From Candidatus Bipolaricaulota bacterium (lineage in GTDB: Bacteria; Bipolaricaulota; Bipolaricaulia; M55B111), in NCBI GenBank assembly GCA_018334595.1, contig JAGXLQ010000055.1:1-8157 (forward strand): a stretch of 8,157 nt of DNA, in the 5' to 3' direction. The notes beneath the pieces were generated by a model. That model was not told the DNA's origin. It made no database searches and was given only the letters and a program-made list of their open reading frames with translations. Positions 1-6,247 of the stretch are shown piece after piece (within the stretch, counting starts at the first letter, position 1; every line of letters begins with the position of its first letter). The translations under genes and the position numbers were made by a program.

Positions 1-531
1 GGACGTGAGGATTACATAGAGCAAACCTGGGAGAAGGGTGGCACAAAACCCGAGTCTCGCGGGACGGACTACGACGAATTCCAAAAACCGGACGAGACCA
101 CGCTCAAAGAGACCTTAACACCGCTCCAGTACGATGTAACCCAGGAAAACGGTACCGAAAGGGCGTTTAACAACAAGTACTGGGACAACAAAAGCGCGGG
201 AGTCTACGTCGATATAGTGTCCGGAGAACCCCTGTTTAGTTCACTCGATAAGTTCCAATCCGGATCTGGCTGGCCGAGCTTCACGAGGCCTCTAGAACCG
301 GAAAACGTGGTTGAAATAAAGGATACAAGCCTGGGTATGGTGAGAACGGAGGTCCGCAGCAGGGCAGCTGACTCCCACCTGGGCCACGTATTTGACGACG
401 GGCCCGAACCGACGGGACGCCGTTACTGCATAAATTCGGCAGCGCTCGAGTTCATCCCCGCGGAAGAACTAGAGGAAAGAGGATACGGACGTTACGAGCA
501 TTTGTTTAAATGGTCAACGGGGAACCGTTGA
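1..531 (+). CDS. msrB: Peptide-methionine (R)-S-oxide reductase MsrB, 5'-truncated by the window edge
   Basis: Reduces the R-epimer of methionine sulfoxide in oxidised proteins. The frame is open from base 1 and has no ATG, GTG or TTG before the GTG at 217. That GTG encodes a conserved valine of the family pattern YVDIVSGEPLF, so the real start lies upstream of the window and a 104-residue call from 217 would be wrong. The visible 176 residues begin with about 33 hydrophilic residues (a linker or N-terminal extension), then the MsrB domain: PLQYDVTQENGTE, WDNK, GWPSF, HLGHVF and the catalytic RYCINSA (Cys codon 427-429). The usual resolving cysteine in GCGWPSF is serine here (TCT, 265-267), and the catalytic Cys is the only cysteine visible. 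The zinc-binding CxxC pairs of some MsrBs are also absent. The N-terminal stretch could be the tail of an MsrA-MsrB fusion, which cannot be decided here. It ends 48 bases before hypB. Confidence 0.95.
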   Translation, partial: GREDYIEQTWEKGGTKPESRGTDYDEFQKPDETTLKETLTPLQYDVTQENGTERAFNNKYWDNKSAGVYVDIVSGEPLFSSLDKFQSGSGWPSFTRPLEPENVVEIKDTSLGMVRTEVRSRAADSHLGHVFDDGPEPTGRRYCINSAALEFIPAEELEERGYGRYEHLFKWSTGNR

Positions 532-568
532 AAGAAAGGACGTTACCGCTATCATTTAGGTTAGTACC

Positions 569-576
569 GAGGAGGT
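569..576 (+). promoter_or_regulatory. Shine-Dalgarno sequence of hypB
   Basis: GAGGAGGT lies directly upstream of the ATG at 580. It is a near-complete complement to the 3' end of bacterial 16S rRNA and fixes the hypB start, although the GGAGG core sits rather close (4 bases) to the start codon. No convincing promoter was seen in the 48 bases between msrB and hypB, so the hyp genes may be read through from msrB. Confidence 0.75.
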
Positions 577-579
577 AAA

Positions 580-1230
580 ATGCACGATATAAACCTACAG
601 GATGGAGACGTGATGGCAAGGCTTAACGACCTGGCGAAGAAGAACAGAGAAAAGCTGAAGGCTCACGACGTAATCGCAATAAACGTAATGGGGGCGATCG
701 GTAGCGGCAAGACGGAGCTGATCAAGGCCGTAACCGAAAAGGTCAAGGGTAGTTACAACATCGGCGCTGTTGCCGGAGATGTAGCGGGGACCGATGACTA
801 CGAAAAGTTCCGGGAGGCCGGGATTACCGCCTACAACCTGAATACTCACTCCGACTGTCACCTTGACCCCCATTTGGTCGATCACTCTCTTGAGAACATG
901 CCTCTAGACTCTCTGGACGTATTATTCGTGGAAAACGTGGGCAACCTGGTCTGCCCCGCTGACTTCGATTTGGGAACGGAGTTAGATATAGTAGTTATCT
1001 CGGTTACAGAGGGCGAGGACATGGTCAGGAAACATCCAAAGATCTTTGCTAAATCTGAAATAGTAGTGATCAACAAGGTAGACCTTGCCGACGCTATTGG
1101 CGTTGACCCCGAGGTCCCCAAAGAAGACTACTACAACGTGAATCCCAACGGTCAAGCGATCTTTACAGCAGTACCCGAGGGAAGAGGTATTGACGAACTT
1201 ATCGATGCCCTGGACGTATTTGAGACGTAA
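580..1230 (+). CDS. hypB: Hydrogenase nickel-incorporation GTPase HypB
   Basis: GTPase that, with HypA, inserts nickel into the large subunit of [NiFe]-hydrogenases in the cytoplasm. The 216 residues carry the whole SIMIBI-class G domain: P-loop GAIGSGKT (38-45), AGDVAG with Asp67, the metal-site segment DCHLDPH (Cys93, His94), ENVGNLVCPADFDLG (Cys125) and NKVD (165-168). Cys93, His94 and Cys125 match the nickel/zinc site between subunits of the HypB dimer. The protein lacks both the N-terminal CCxxC high-affinity nickel motif of the E. coli type and a histidine-rich stretch, so it is the minimal form, closest by eye to Methanocaldococcus HypB. First gene of hypB-hypA-hypF, with hypA 26 bases downstream. 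UreG is a relative, but the ENVGNLVCP motif and the hypA/hypF neighbours settle the call as HypB. Confidence 0.97.
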   Translation: MHDINLQDGDVMARLNDLAKKNREKLKAHDVIAINVMGAIGSGKTELIKAVTEKVKGSYNIGAVAGDVAGTDDYEKFREAGITAYNLNTHSDCHLDPHLVDHSLENMPLDSLDVLFVENVGNLVCPADFDLGTELDIVVISVTEGEDMVRKHPKIFAKSEIVVINKVDLADAIGVDPEVPKEDYYNVNPNGQAIFTAVPEGRGIDELIDALDVFET

Positions 1231-1247
1231 CCGCGAGGACTTCCGTT

Positions 1248-1253
1248 AGGGGA
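1248..1253 (+). promoter_or_regulatory. Probable Shine-Dalgarno sequence of hypA
   Basis: AGGGGA lies 3 bases before the ATG at 1257 in the 26-base gap after hypB. The match is moderate, and a further GAGG sits at 1235-1238. It supports the start that gives the invariant Met-His N-terminus needed for nickel binding by HypA. Confidence 0.5.
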
Positions 1254-1256
1254 ATT

Positions 1257-1640
1257 ATGCACGAATACTCAATTGCTAGAGAGTTGGTTGAGACCCTGAT
1301 CGACCAGGTAGATGAGGCTGACTTGAGACGCGCTGAAGTAGTACACGTAGAGCTGGGCGAACTTAGAGTACTTTCCAAGGAAGCGCTGTCCAGCGCTTAC
1401 GATATCACAACTCAGGAGACGGTCTTGGAATACTCACGGATTGAGTTCGAAGACGTAGAGCTTGAGGTCAGCTGTAAAGAGTGCGACTTCGTGGGCCAGG
1501 TTAACCATGAGGAAGCAGAGGGGCTTCATTTTGCCATACCGGTGCTTTCCTGCCCGAGGTGCGGAGGTCCGGTCGAGGTGAAGAAGGGAAATGAACTTGC
1601 CATTAGGACGTTGACGATAGCAGATGACGATGAAGACTAA
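1257..1640 (+). CDS. hypA: Hydrogenase nickel-metallochaperone HypA
   Basis: Small nickel-binding chaperone that works with HypB to load nickel into the [NiFe]-hydrogenase large subunit. The 127 residues have the family length. The N-terminus MHEYSIA is the HypA signature, in which the terminal amine, His2 and adjacent backbone bind nickel. The zinc-binding domain has two CxxC pairs, CKEC (Cys73, Cys76) and CPRC (Cys99, Cys102), in the usual arrangement. The C-terminus ends in an acidic tail (DDDED). The start is fixed because His2 must directly follow Met1. The gene ends inside the start of hypF with a 17-base overlap in another frame, so translation of the two is probably coupled. Confidence 0.97.
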   Translation: MHEYSIARELVETLIDQVDEADLRRAEVVHVELGELRVLSKEALSSAYDITTQETVLEYSRIEFEDVELEVSCKECDFVGQVNHEEAEGLHFAIPVLSCPRCGGPVEVKKGNELAIRTLTIADDDED

Positions 1641-3939
1641 CAAAGCGGGCTTACGGGTACTGATAAACGGTGTTGTGCAGGCAGTTGGTTTCCGGCCCTT
1701 TATCTATAGAATCGCAATTGATAACGACTTAACGGGCTGGGTAAAGAATCTCGGGGATGCCGGGGTGGAAGTATTGGTGCAGGGGGAAGAATCTCACCTC
1801 GAAGCCTTCCTGGTGGATCTGAGAGAAAAGAAACCTCCTCTGGCAGAGATCGACACCGTAGAGACCGAGTACGTAGAGTTTGACGAAGGGATAACCGAGT
1901 TCTCCATAAAGAAATCTTCTTCCGGAAGCTCCGGATCCGGTACGATCCCACCGGATATCGCAACCTGTGACGATTGTCTGGAAGACGTCTTTGGAGATAC
2001 GAGATACAGCGGTTACTGGGCGACTTCTTGCGTCAACTGCGGTCCGAGGTTTTCAGTCATTCGGTCCCTCCCTTACGACAGAGACAAGACATCTATGGAC
2101 GACTTTCCTATGTGCCCTGACTGCCACGAAGAGTACACCGACCCAGTCGACAGGCGCTACCATGCTCAAACGATCGCGTGTCCGGCCTGCGGACCGATTC
2201 TCTGGTACGAAATGCCGAACGGCAAAAGAAAGTTTACCCGTGACCCGATAAACCGGGCGTCTGCCGCACTCAGGAAAGGGAACATCATTGCAATCAAGGG
2301 TCTGGGCGGCACACATATTGCCTGCGACGCCACGAACGAGGGCGCGGTCGCAAGGGCGCGAAAGAGGCTCAATCGGCCTCAGCAACCCTTTGCCGTTATG
2401 GGGACGGAGGAGCATATTGCTGAAGGACTAACACCAAGCCCATCGGAATGGGAAAGCCTTAAGAGCCCACGGCGACCGATCGTTCTTATAAGGAACCCAG
2501 ATGAAAACTGGGTCTCGACCGGCGTCGCGCCGGGGCTCCACACCATCGGCGTCATGCTTCCTTACACCGCCCTGCATCACTTGATTTTCGCTGAATTCGA
2601 TCGCCCCCTGGTAATGACGAGCGCTAATATGCCAGGGCAACCGATGCTGATCGATAATGAGAGGATCAAGGAAAAGCTGGCTGGCGTCGTTGACGGGTAT
2701 ACCCTACACGATAGGGAAGTAGTGTCACGAATCGACGATTCCGTTGTCCGCCATGTAGGTGGATTCCGGAAGTTCATTCGAAGATCGCGCGGATGGGTTC
2801 CCGAGGCAATTGAGGTCGACCTTGGCGACGAACGCCTTTTAGCCCTGGGTGCGGAACAGGATAACGTAATTGGGCTGTACAAGGAGGGCAAGGTTTACCT
2901 TTCTCAATACCTGGGGGACACGACGGGACCAAATGACCTCACATTTCTTGAGACCGCGATGGACAGAATATTTAAGCTTACTAATTCCGAACTCCCAGAG
3001 AGGATCGCCCACGACCACCATCCCGATTTTCTTACAACGGAGCTGGCAAATGAGTTAGGCACCAAAACCGTCGCCGTTCAGCATCATAAGGCGCACGTCG
3101 GATCGATGCTGGCTGAAACGGGGATTAACGAGATGGTAGGTATAACTCTCGACGGGGTCGGGTACGGCGATGACGGGACTATCTGGGGTGGGGAGGTAAT
3201 TACCCACGACAAAAGAGGGTTCCACAGAGATGGCTCTCTAACTCCCGCGTATATGCCGGGCGGAGACCTGGCTACAACGCATCCGGCCAGGATGGTCGCC
3301 GGAATCCTCTATCCAAAATTTGGTGAAAAGAGATTAGTCGATTTACGGAGTGTCCTTGAGCAAACCGGGATTGATTTCCCCGGAGGGAAGGAAGAACTAG
3401 AGATTATTCTGCGCCAGCTTCAGGGAGAGTTCAACCTGCAGGTAACCTCTAGTGCGGGCCGTTTCCTTGATGCGGTCAGCGCCATGCTTGATATTTGTAA
3501 CGATCGTACCTACGAAGGCGAACCGGCAATGAGACTGGAGGCGACCGCTGACCCCGGTGTGCACAGGGAAATAGACCTCCCGATAATCCAGGGGGATGAC
3601 ACCCTCTATCTTGACCAGAGCAAGCTACTTCTAGATCTAATTGACCTGTCCGAGAAACTACCGAGAGCCGATGTCGCTGCTACAGCGCAGTGGGCACTGG
3701 CCAAAGGGATGAGCCGCATAGCGCTGAAGATCGCCGACGAAACGGGAATAGAGAGGATCGGTTTTTCAGGAGGAGTAGCCATTAACGAGAAAATATCTTC
3801 CACGATAAGGAAGACCGTGGAGGGTGCAGGAGTGAAATTCGTCACGAACACGGCGGTACCGGTCGGCGACGGCGGGGTGGCACTGGGGCAACTCTGGATT
3901 GCAGGAAACCGTGACCGGACCAGCCGCTCGTCGACGTGA
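1624..3939 (+). CDS. hypF: Carbamoyltransferase HypF, hydrogenase maturation
   Basis: Makes a carbamoyl adenylate from carbamoyl phosphate and ATP and passes the carbamoyl group to the C-terminal cysteine of HypE, the first step towards the cyanide ligands of the NiFe site. All four domains are present in 771 residues, the usual length: acylphosphatase (about 9-95, VGFRPF with Arg24, Asn42); zinc fingers with four CxxC pairs (Cys115/118, 136/139, 164/167, 186/189); a YrdC-like domain (about 205-395, RPQQPFAVM, TSANMPGQP, RRSRGWVPEAI); and a Kae1-like domain (about 405-760, QHHKAH with His487 and His491, LDGVGYGDDGTIWGGE, SGGVAIN, GDGGVALGQ). Some signatures deviate: VQAVGFR for VQGVGFR, QPFAVM for KPFAVM, HHKAH for HHHAH, and a first finger one residue short. 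The frame is intact. An ATG at 1630 is an alternative start; neither has a clear Shine-Dalgarno, in keeping with coupling to hypA. HypE is not in the window. Confidence 0.97.
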   Translation: MTMKTNKAGLRVLINGVVQAVGFRPFIYRIAIDNDLTGWVKNLGDAGVEVLVQGEESHLEAFLVDLREKKPPLAEIDTVETEYVEFDEGITEFSIKKSSSGSSGSGTIPPDIATCDDCLEDVFGDTRYSGYWATSCVNCGPRFSVIRSLPYDRDKTSMDDFPMCPDCHEEYTDPVDRRYHAQTIACPACGPILWYEMPNGKRKFTRDPINRASAALRKGNIIAIKGLGGTHIACDATNEGAVARARKRLNRPQQPFAVMGTEEHIAEGLTPSPSEWESLKSPRRPIVLIRNPDENWVSTGVAPGLHTIGVMLPYTALHHLIFAEFDRPLVMTSANMPGQPMLIDNERIKEKLAGVVDGYTLHDREVVSRIDDSVVRHVGGFRKFIRRSRGWVPEAIEVDLGDERLLALGAEQDNVIGLYKEGKVYLSQYLGDTTGPNDLTFLETAMDRIFKLTNSELPERIAHDHHPDFLTTELANELGTKTVAVQHHKAHVGSMLAETGINEMVGITLDGVGYGDDGTIWGGEVITHDKRGFHRDGSLTPAYMPGGDLATTHPARMVAGILYPKFGEKRLVDLRSVLEQTGIDFPGGKEELEIILRQLQGEFNLQVTSSAGRFLDAVSAMLDICNDRTYEGEPAMRLEATADPGVHREIDLPIIQGDDTLYLDQSKLLLDLIDLSEKLPRADVAATAQWALAKGMSRIALKIADETGIERIGFSGGVAINEKISSTIRKTVEGAGVKFVTNTAVPVGDGGVALGQLWIAGNRDRTSRSST

Positions 3940-3963
3940 TCAATATCATCCAAGCGATATTGA
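3940..3963. repeat. Perfect 8-bp inverted repeat between hypF and the membrane-protein gene
   Basis: TCAATATC (3940-3947) and GATATTGA (3956-3963) are exact inverted copies separated by 8 bases, starting right after the hypF stop. The stem is AT-rich and is followed by AAATATTT rather than a T run, so it does not fit an intrinsic terminator well on either strand. A 24-bp dyad in the only sizeable + strand gap could be an operator for a dimeric regulator of the genes from 3994 onward. The 54-base gap has no convincing -35/-10 pair, although TTGAAA occurs at 3960-3965. Confidence 0.5.
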
Positions 3964-3993
3964 AAATATTTAGCTAACTGATACCCTTAACAT

Positions 3994-4521
3994 ATGAAAT
4001 TTTATACCCCTGAAAGCACATCCCTCGTGATCTTACTAGTCGGAGCACTGACAATCTTTATGGCTGGATTGGACCTCCTTGTCCTACTTGCCACTGTTGG
4101 AGTTACTGCTTTTGCCTTACTCTACTTAATGCGGCTCCGTGAGGAGGTCCCCACAGGTACCCAGGCAACTTTAATCGGCCTTCTCCCGGGACACTACCTC
4201 TTACTACTCGGGTTAGTCATGACCGGCGGGGTTCGTATCTACGTGATACCGTGGCTGCTGCTCGTTCTAGCAACCCTCGGTTACGACTTTGCCGTAAATT
4301 ACTGGCCTCGGGAGGGCGAAGGCAAGTTGACAAAGATAACCTTATACTGCATTATTTGGGGAGTTATTCTGTTCTTGTTCCAGGGACTGCTGATAGGGGG
4401 ATTGGATCTCAGCAAATCGGTAAAGATGATTGTTTGGACTGGACTGTCAATTGCTGGAGTAATTTGGGTAGCGATTGGCGTGGTGAGGATTAATTCCGGT
4501 TTTTCTCAAAGGAGGTCTTAG
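3994..4521 (+). CDS. Small multi-pass membrane protein, family not recognised
   Basis: I do not recognise this 175-residue protein. It is very hydrophobic, with about six likely membrane helices: residues 9-25, 28-46, 58-77, 82-101, 114-136 and 145-164. Short charged loops separate them (RLREE near 48-51, PREGEGK near 105-111) and the C-terminus is basic and short (SQRRS). There is no signal-peptide cleavage pattern and no catalytic motif. The start is the first possible one, since an in-frame TAA lies 6 bases upstream, but there is no Shine-Dalgarno before it, unlike hypB and yajC. It ends 6 bases before yajC, and its last codons contain the yajC ribosome-binding site, so it is probably cotranscribed with yajC-secD. 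A link to protein export is only inferred from this position. Confidence 0.8.
   Translation: MKFYTPESTSLVILLVGALTIFMAGLDLLVLLATVGVTAFALLYLMRLREEVPTGTQATLIGLLPGHYLLLLGLVMTGGVRIYVIPWLLLVLATLGYDFAVNYWPREGEGKLTKITLYCIIWGVILFLFQGLLIGGLDLSKSVKMIVWTGLSIAGVIWVAIGVVRINSGFSQRRS
4510..4516 (+). promoter_or_regulatory. Shine-Dalgarno sequence of yajC, inside the preceding gene
   Basis: AGGAGGT lies 11 bases before the yajC ATG at 4528. It overlaps the last sense codons (Arg-Arg-Ser) of the membrane-protein gene, which ties the two genes together and fixes the yajC start. The spacing is slightly long. Confidence 0.75.
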
Positions 4522-4527
4522 ATCTAG

Positions 4528-4851
4528 ATGGAAGGTGGTGGAGCACTTTCGCTGATTGTACTTTTGGCCGTGTTTGGCGGTATATTCTACTTTTTGTTGA
4601 TCCGCCCTCAACGGAAGAAGCAGCAAAAACACGAGGAACTGGTTAAAAAACTTTCAAGGGGGGACAGGATAGTTACCGCGGGAGGCATCCACGGAGAAGT
4701 TACTCAGGTTTTAGACGATTCCCTGCTGATAAAGGTGGAAGACGGTACTGTAATTAAAATGCAACAGGATAGCGTCGTAGAGACCGTAGCCGTAGAAAAC
4801 ACGGAAGGGCAAATTGATGAACAGGATGAGGAAGAGGAAGATAGTTCATGA
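4528..4851 (+). CDS. yajC: Sec translocase accessory subunit YajC
   Basis: Single-pass inner-membrane protein that joins SecD and SecF in the holotranslocon around SecYEG. The 107 residues match the family length and plan: a short N-terminus, one membrane helix (about 6-25), the signature LIRPQRKKQQKHEEL just inside the membrane, and a small cytoplasmic domain with GDRIVTAGGIHGEV and IKVEDGT. The tail (about 94-107) is strongly acidic (DEQDEEEEDSS-like). The stop overlaps the secD start as ATGA, so the two are translationally coupled. Position directly before secD is the standard bacterial order. Its function in most bacteria is poorly defined, and deletion is tolerated in E. coli. Confidence 0.96.
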   Translation: MEGGGALSLIVLLAVFGGIFYFLLIRPQRKKQQKHEELVKKLSRGDRIVTAGGIHGEVTQVLDDSLLIKVEDGTVIKMQQDSVVETVAVENTEGQIDEQDEEEEDSS

Positions 4852-6224
4852 ATGTGAAGAATATTCGTCAAAATAAACTGATTAAAGCGGGACTTATTGT
4901 CGTAGTTCTCGGCCTAGTTCTGTTTTTCCTTTACCCCTATTTCCCAATAGATGACGTCATCAACCTTGGTCTAGATTTGAAAGGTGGCACGAGAATAGTA
5001 TTGCAGGCAGAGGGCATAGATGACATGTCGGGGGAGGAGAGATCGAAGACGATCGACAGGATCGTCACTATCTTAAACAACAGGGTTAACCAGTACGGCT
5101 TAACCGAACCGACAATTAGACAACTGGGAGACAAACGCGTGGAAGTTGAGTTGCCGGGAACGACAGATCCTGAAGTCGCAAGAAGACTTATCGGCAGGAC
5201 CGCGCTGCTGGAGTTCCAGAAGGTCGTCAAATCCGGGTCCCCTGGCGGTAGCTTATCGCAAACAAACCTTTCGCAGGAGGTAATACCGGGAAGGGAAAGA
5301 GATGAGGGAGAAAGCATACCTTACCTCGTCCAGAAGACGCCATTGATGACCGGCAAGATTCTTAAAGACGCCACCGTCAAGACATCTCAAGACCCGCAAA
5401 ACCCAATTTTCGTCTCGCTCGAGTTCAACTCGGAAGGAGCGGAGACGTTCGCCGAGGTGATTAAAAACCTGGAGCCCAACCAGGACAGAATTGCCATAGT
5501 GCTTGACGGAGTTGTTCAATCCGCACCAGTTATTAGTCAGAGTATCTGGGACACAGCACAGAATAGCAACTCAATCGGGAGAGCCACCATAGAAGGCGAC
5601 TTTACCGCTGACGAAGCAAAGAGACTCGCTGTAGTTCTGCGGGCCGGTGCTCTACCGGTTGAAGTTAACGTCCTAGAACAACGGACCGTGGGGCCGTCTC
5701 TCGGACAGGATGCAATCCACGCAGGCGTGCTCACAATCCTTGTAGGTTTCATTCTCGTCCTACTGTTTATGCCACTGCGTTACCGTTGGCTCGGCATCGT
5801 TGCTGATATCGTACTCATCTTCAACATGTTGATAATGTTTGCTGCACTGTCAATGTTTGAAGCTACTCTAACTTTGCCGGGGATTGCAGGTGTAATTCTT
5901 ACCATAGGTATTTCGGTCGATGCCAACATCATAATATTTGAAAGAATTAAGGAAGCTGTGGTCAGCGGCAAGACGGGTACTGCATCCATCCGAGACGGGT
6001 TTAACAAATCTCTCTCAACGGTAGTTGACGCAAACCTGACCACACTGGCGACGGCGATTATCCTTATGTATTTCGGGACCGGACCGGTAAGAGGGTTCGC
6101 AATCACGCTTGCCATAGGTATCGTGGGAAGTCTTTTCTGTGCGCTGGTCGTATCGAGGTTTTTCCTCGAGGAGACCTGGTTTGGGAAGAAGATTTTTCCT
6201 GGAAAACTTGCGGACACGAGCTAG
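4848..6224 (+). CDS. secD: Protein translocase subunit SecD
   Basis: RND-superfamily membrane protein that with SecF uses the proton gradient to pull exported proteins through SecYEG on the outer face of the membrane. The 458 residues are the short SecD form (E. coli SecD has 615). There is an N-terminal helix (about 13-31), then the conserved GLDLKGG (41-47), a large extracytoplasmic P1 domain including LDGVVQSAPVIS and FTADEAKRLAVVLRAGALP, and five C-terminal helices (about 290-309, 313-334, 342-362, 395-411, 414-437). ISVDANIIIFERIKE carries Asp358, the residue expected in the proton pathway. The start overlaps the yajC stop by 4 bases. Unusually, no secF follows and the protein is not a SecDF fusion: it ends at 458 and the next gene is convergent, sharing the CTAG at 6221-6224. 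Confidence 0.97.
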   Translation: MNVKNIRQNKLIKAGLIVVVLGLVLFFLYPYFPIDDVINLGLDLKGGTRIVLQAEGIDDMSGEERSKTIDRIVTILNNRVNQYGLTEPTIRQLGDKRVEVELPGTTDPEVARRLIGRTALLEFQKVVKSGSPGGSLSQTNLSQEVIPGRERDEGESIPYLVQKTPLMTGKILKDATVKTSQDPQNPIFVSLEFNSEGAETFAEVIKNLEPNQDRIAIVLDGVVQSAPVISQSIWDTAQNSNSIGRATIEGDFTADEAKRLAVVLRAGALPVEVNVLEQRTVGPSLGQDAIHAGVLTILVGFILVLLFMPLRYRWLGIVADIVLIFNMLIMFAALSMFEATLTLPGIAGVILTIGISVDANIIIFERIKEAVVSGKTGTASIRDGFNKSLSTVVDANLTTLATAIILMYFGTGPVRGFAITLAIGIVGSLFCALVVSRFFLEETWFGKKIFPGKLADTS

Positions 6225-6247
6225 TAGCTGGCAGTAGCTAGTTTTTT
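6221..6247 (+). terminator. Probable intrinsic terminator of secD, inside the end of the convergent gene
   Basis: CTAGTAGCT and AGTAGCTAG (6221-6229 and 6233-6241) can fold into a nine-position stem with one A-A mismatch and two G-T pairs around a GGC loop, directly followed by six T residues (6242-6247). This is intrinsic-terminator geometry for + strand transcription, although the stem is imperfect and not GC-rich. A shorter alternative pairs TAGCT (6225-6229) with AGCTA (6236-6240). The segment begins inside the secD stop codon and encodes the last residues (Lys-Lys to Tyr) of the minus-strand gene. Confidence 0.5.

Noticed and set aside
217..531. A complete 104-residue MsrB starting at the GTG at 217
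   Set aside because: Conserved MsrB residues (PLQYDVTQENGTE, WDNK, YVDI) continue in frame upstream to the window edge, so the GTG is an internal valine.
595..1121. Minus-strand open frames opposite hypB (595-885 and 882-1121)
   Set aside because: They lie wholly within hypB, show no recognisable family and no upstream ribosome-binding site, and are shadows of its codon pattern.
580..1230. UreG instead of HypB
   Set aside because: The ENVGNLVCPADFDLG motif, the Cys-His metal site and the hypA and hypF neighbours identify HypB, and no urease genes are present.
1915..1940. Repeated TCCGG/GGATCC palindromes as a regulatory or mobile-element mark
   Set aside because: They encode the Ser/Gly-rich linker between the acylphosphatase and zinc-finger domains of HypF, and codon choice explains the repetition.
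1967..2891. Several open frames on both strands within hypF
   Set aside because: All overlap well-supported HypF coding sequence and have low-complexity or arginine/serine-rich translations typical of out-of-frame reading.
3940..3972. The inverted repeat after hypF as an intrinsic terminator
   Set aside because: The stem is AT-rich and is followed by AAATATTT, not a T run, on the + strand, and no T run follows on the - strand.
6189..6205. TTTTCC-T-GGAAAA near-palindrome as a terminator of the minus-strand operon
   Set aside because: A one-base centre forces a loop that leaves only about four A-T pairs, and the bases encode conserved-looking SecD C-terminal residues.
5780..6217. A 145-residue minus-strand open frame opposite the end of secD
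   Set aside because: It is antisense to the conserved SecD membrane helices, has no known motif, and would overlap the convergent repair gene arrangement without its own signals.
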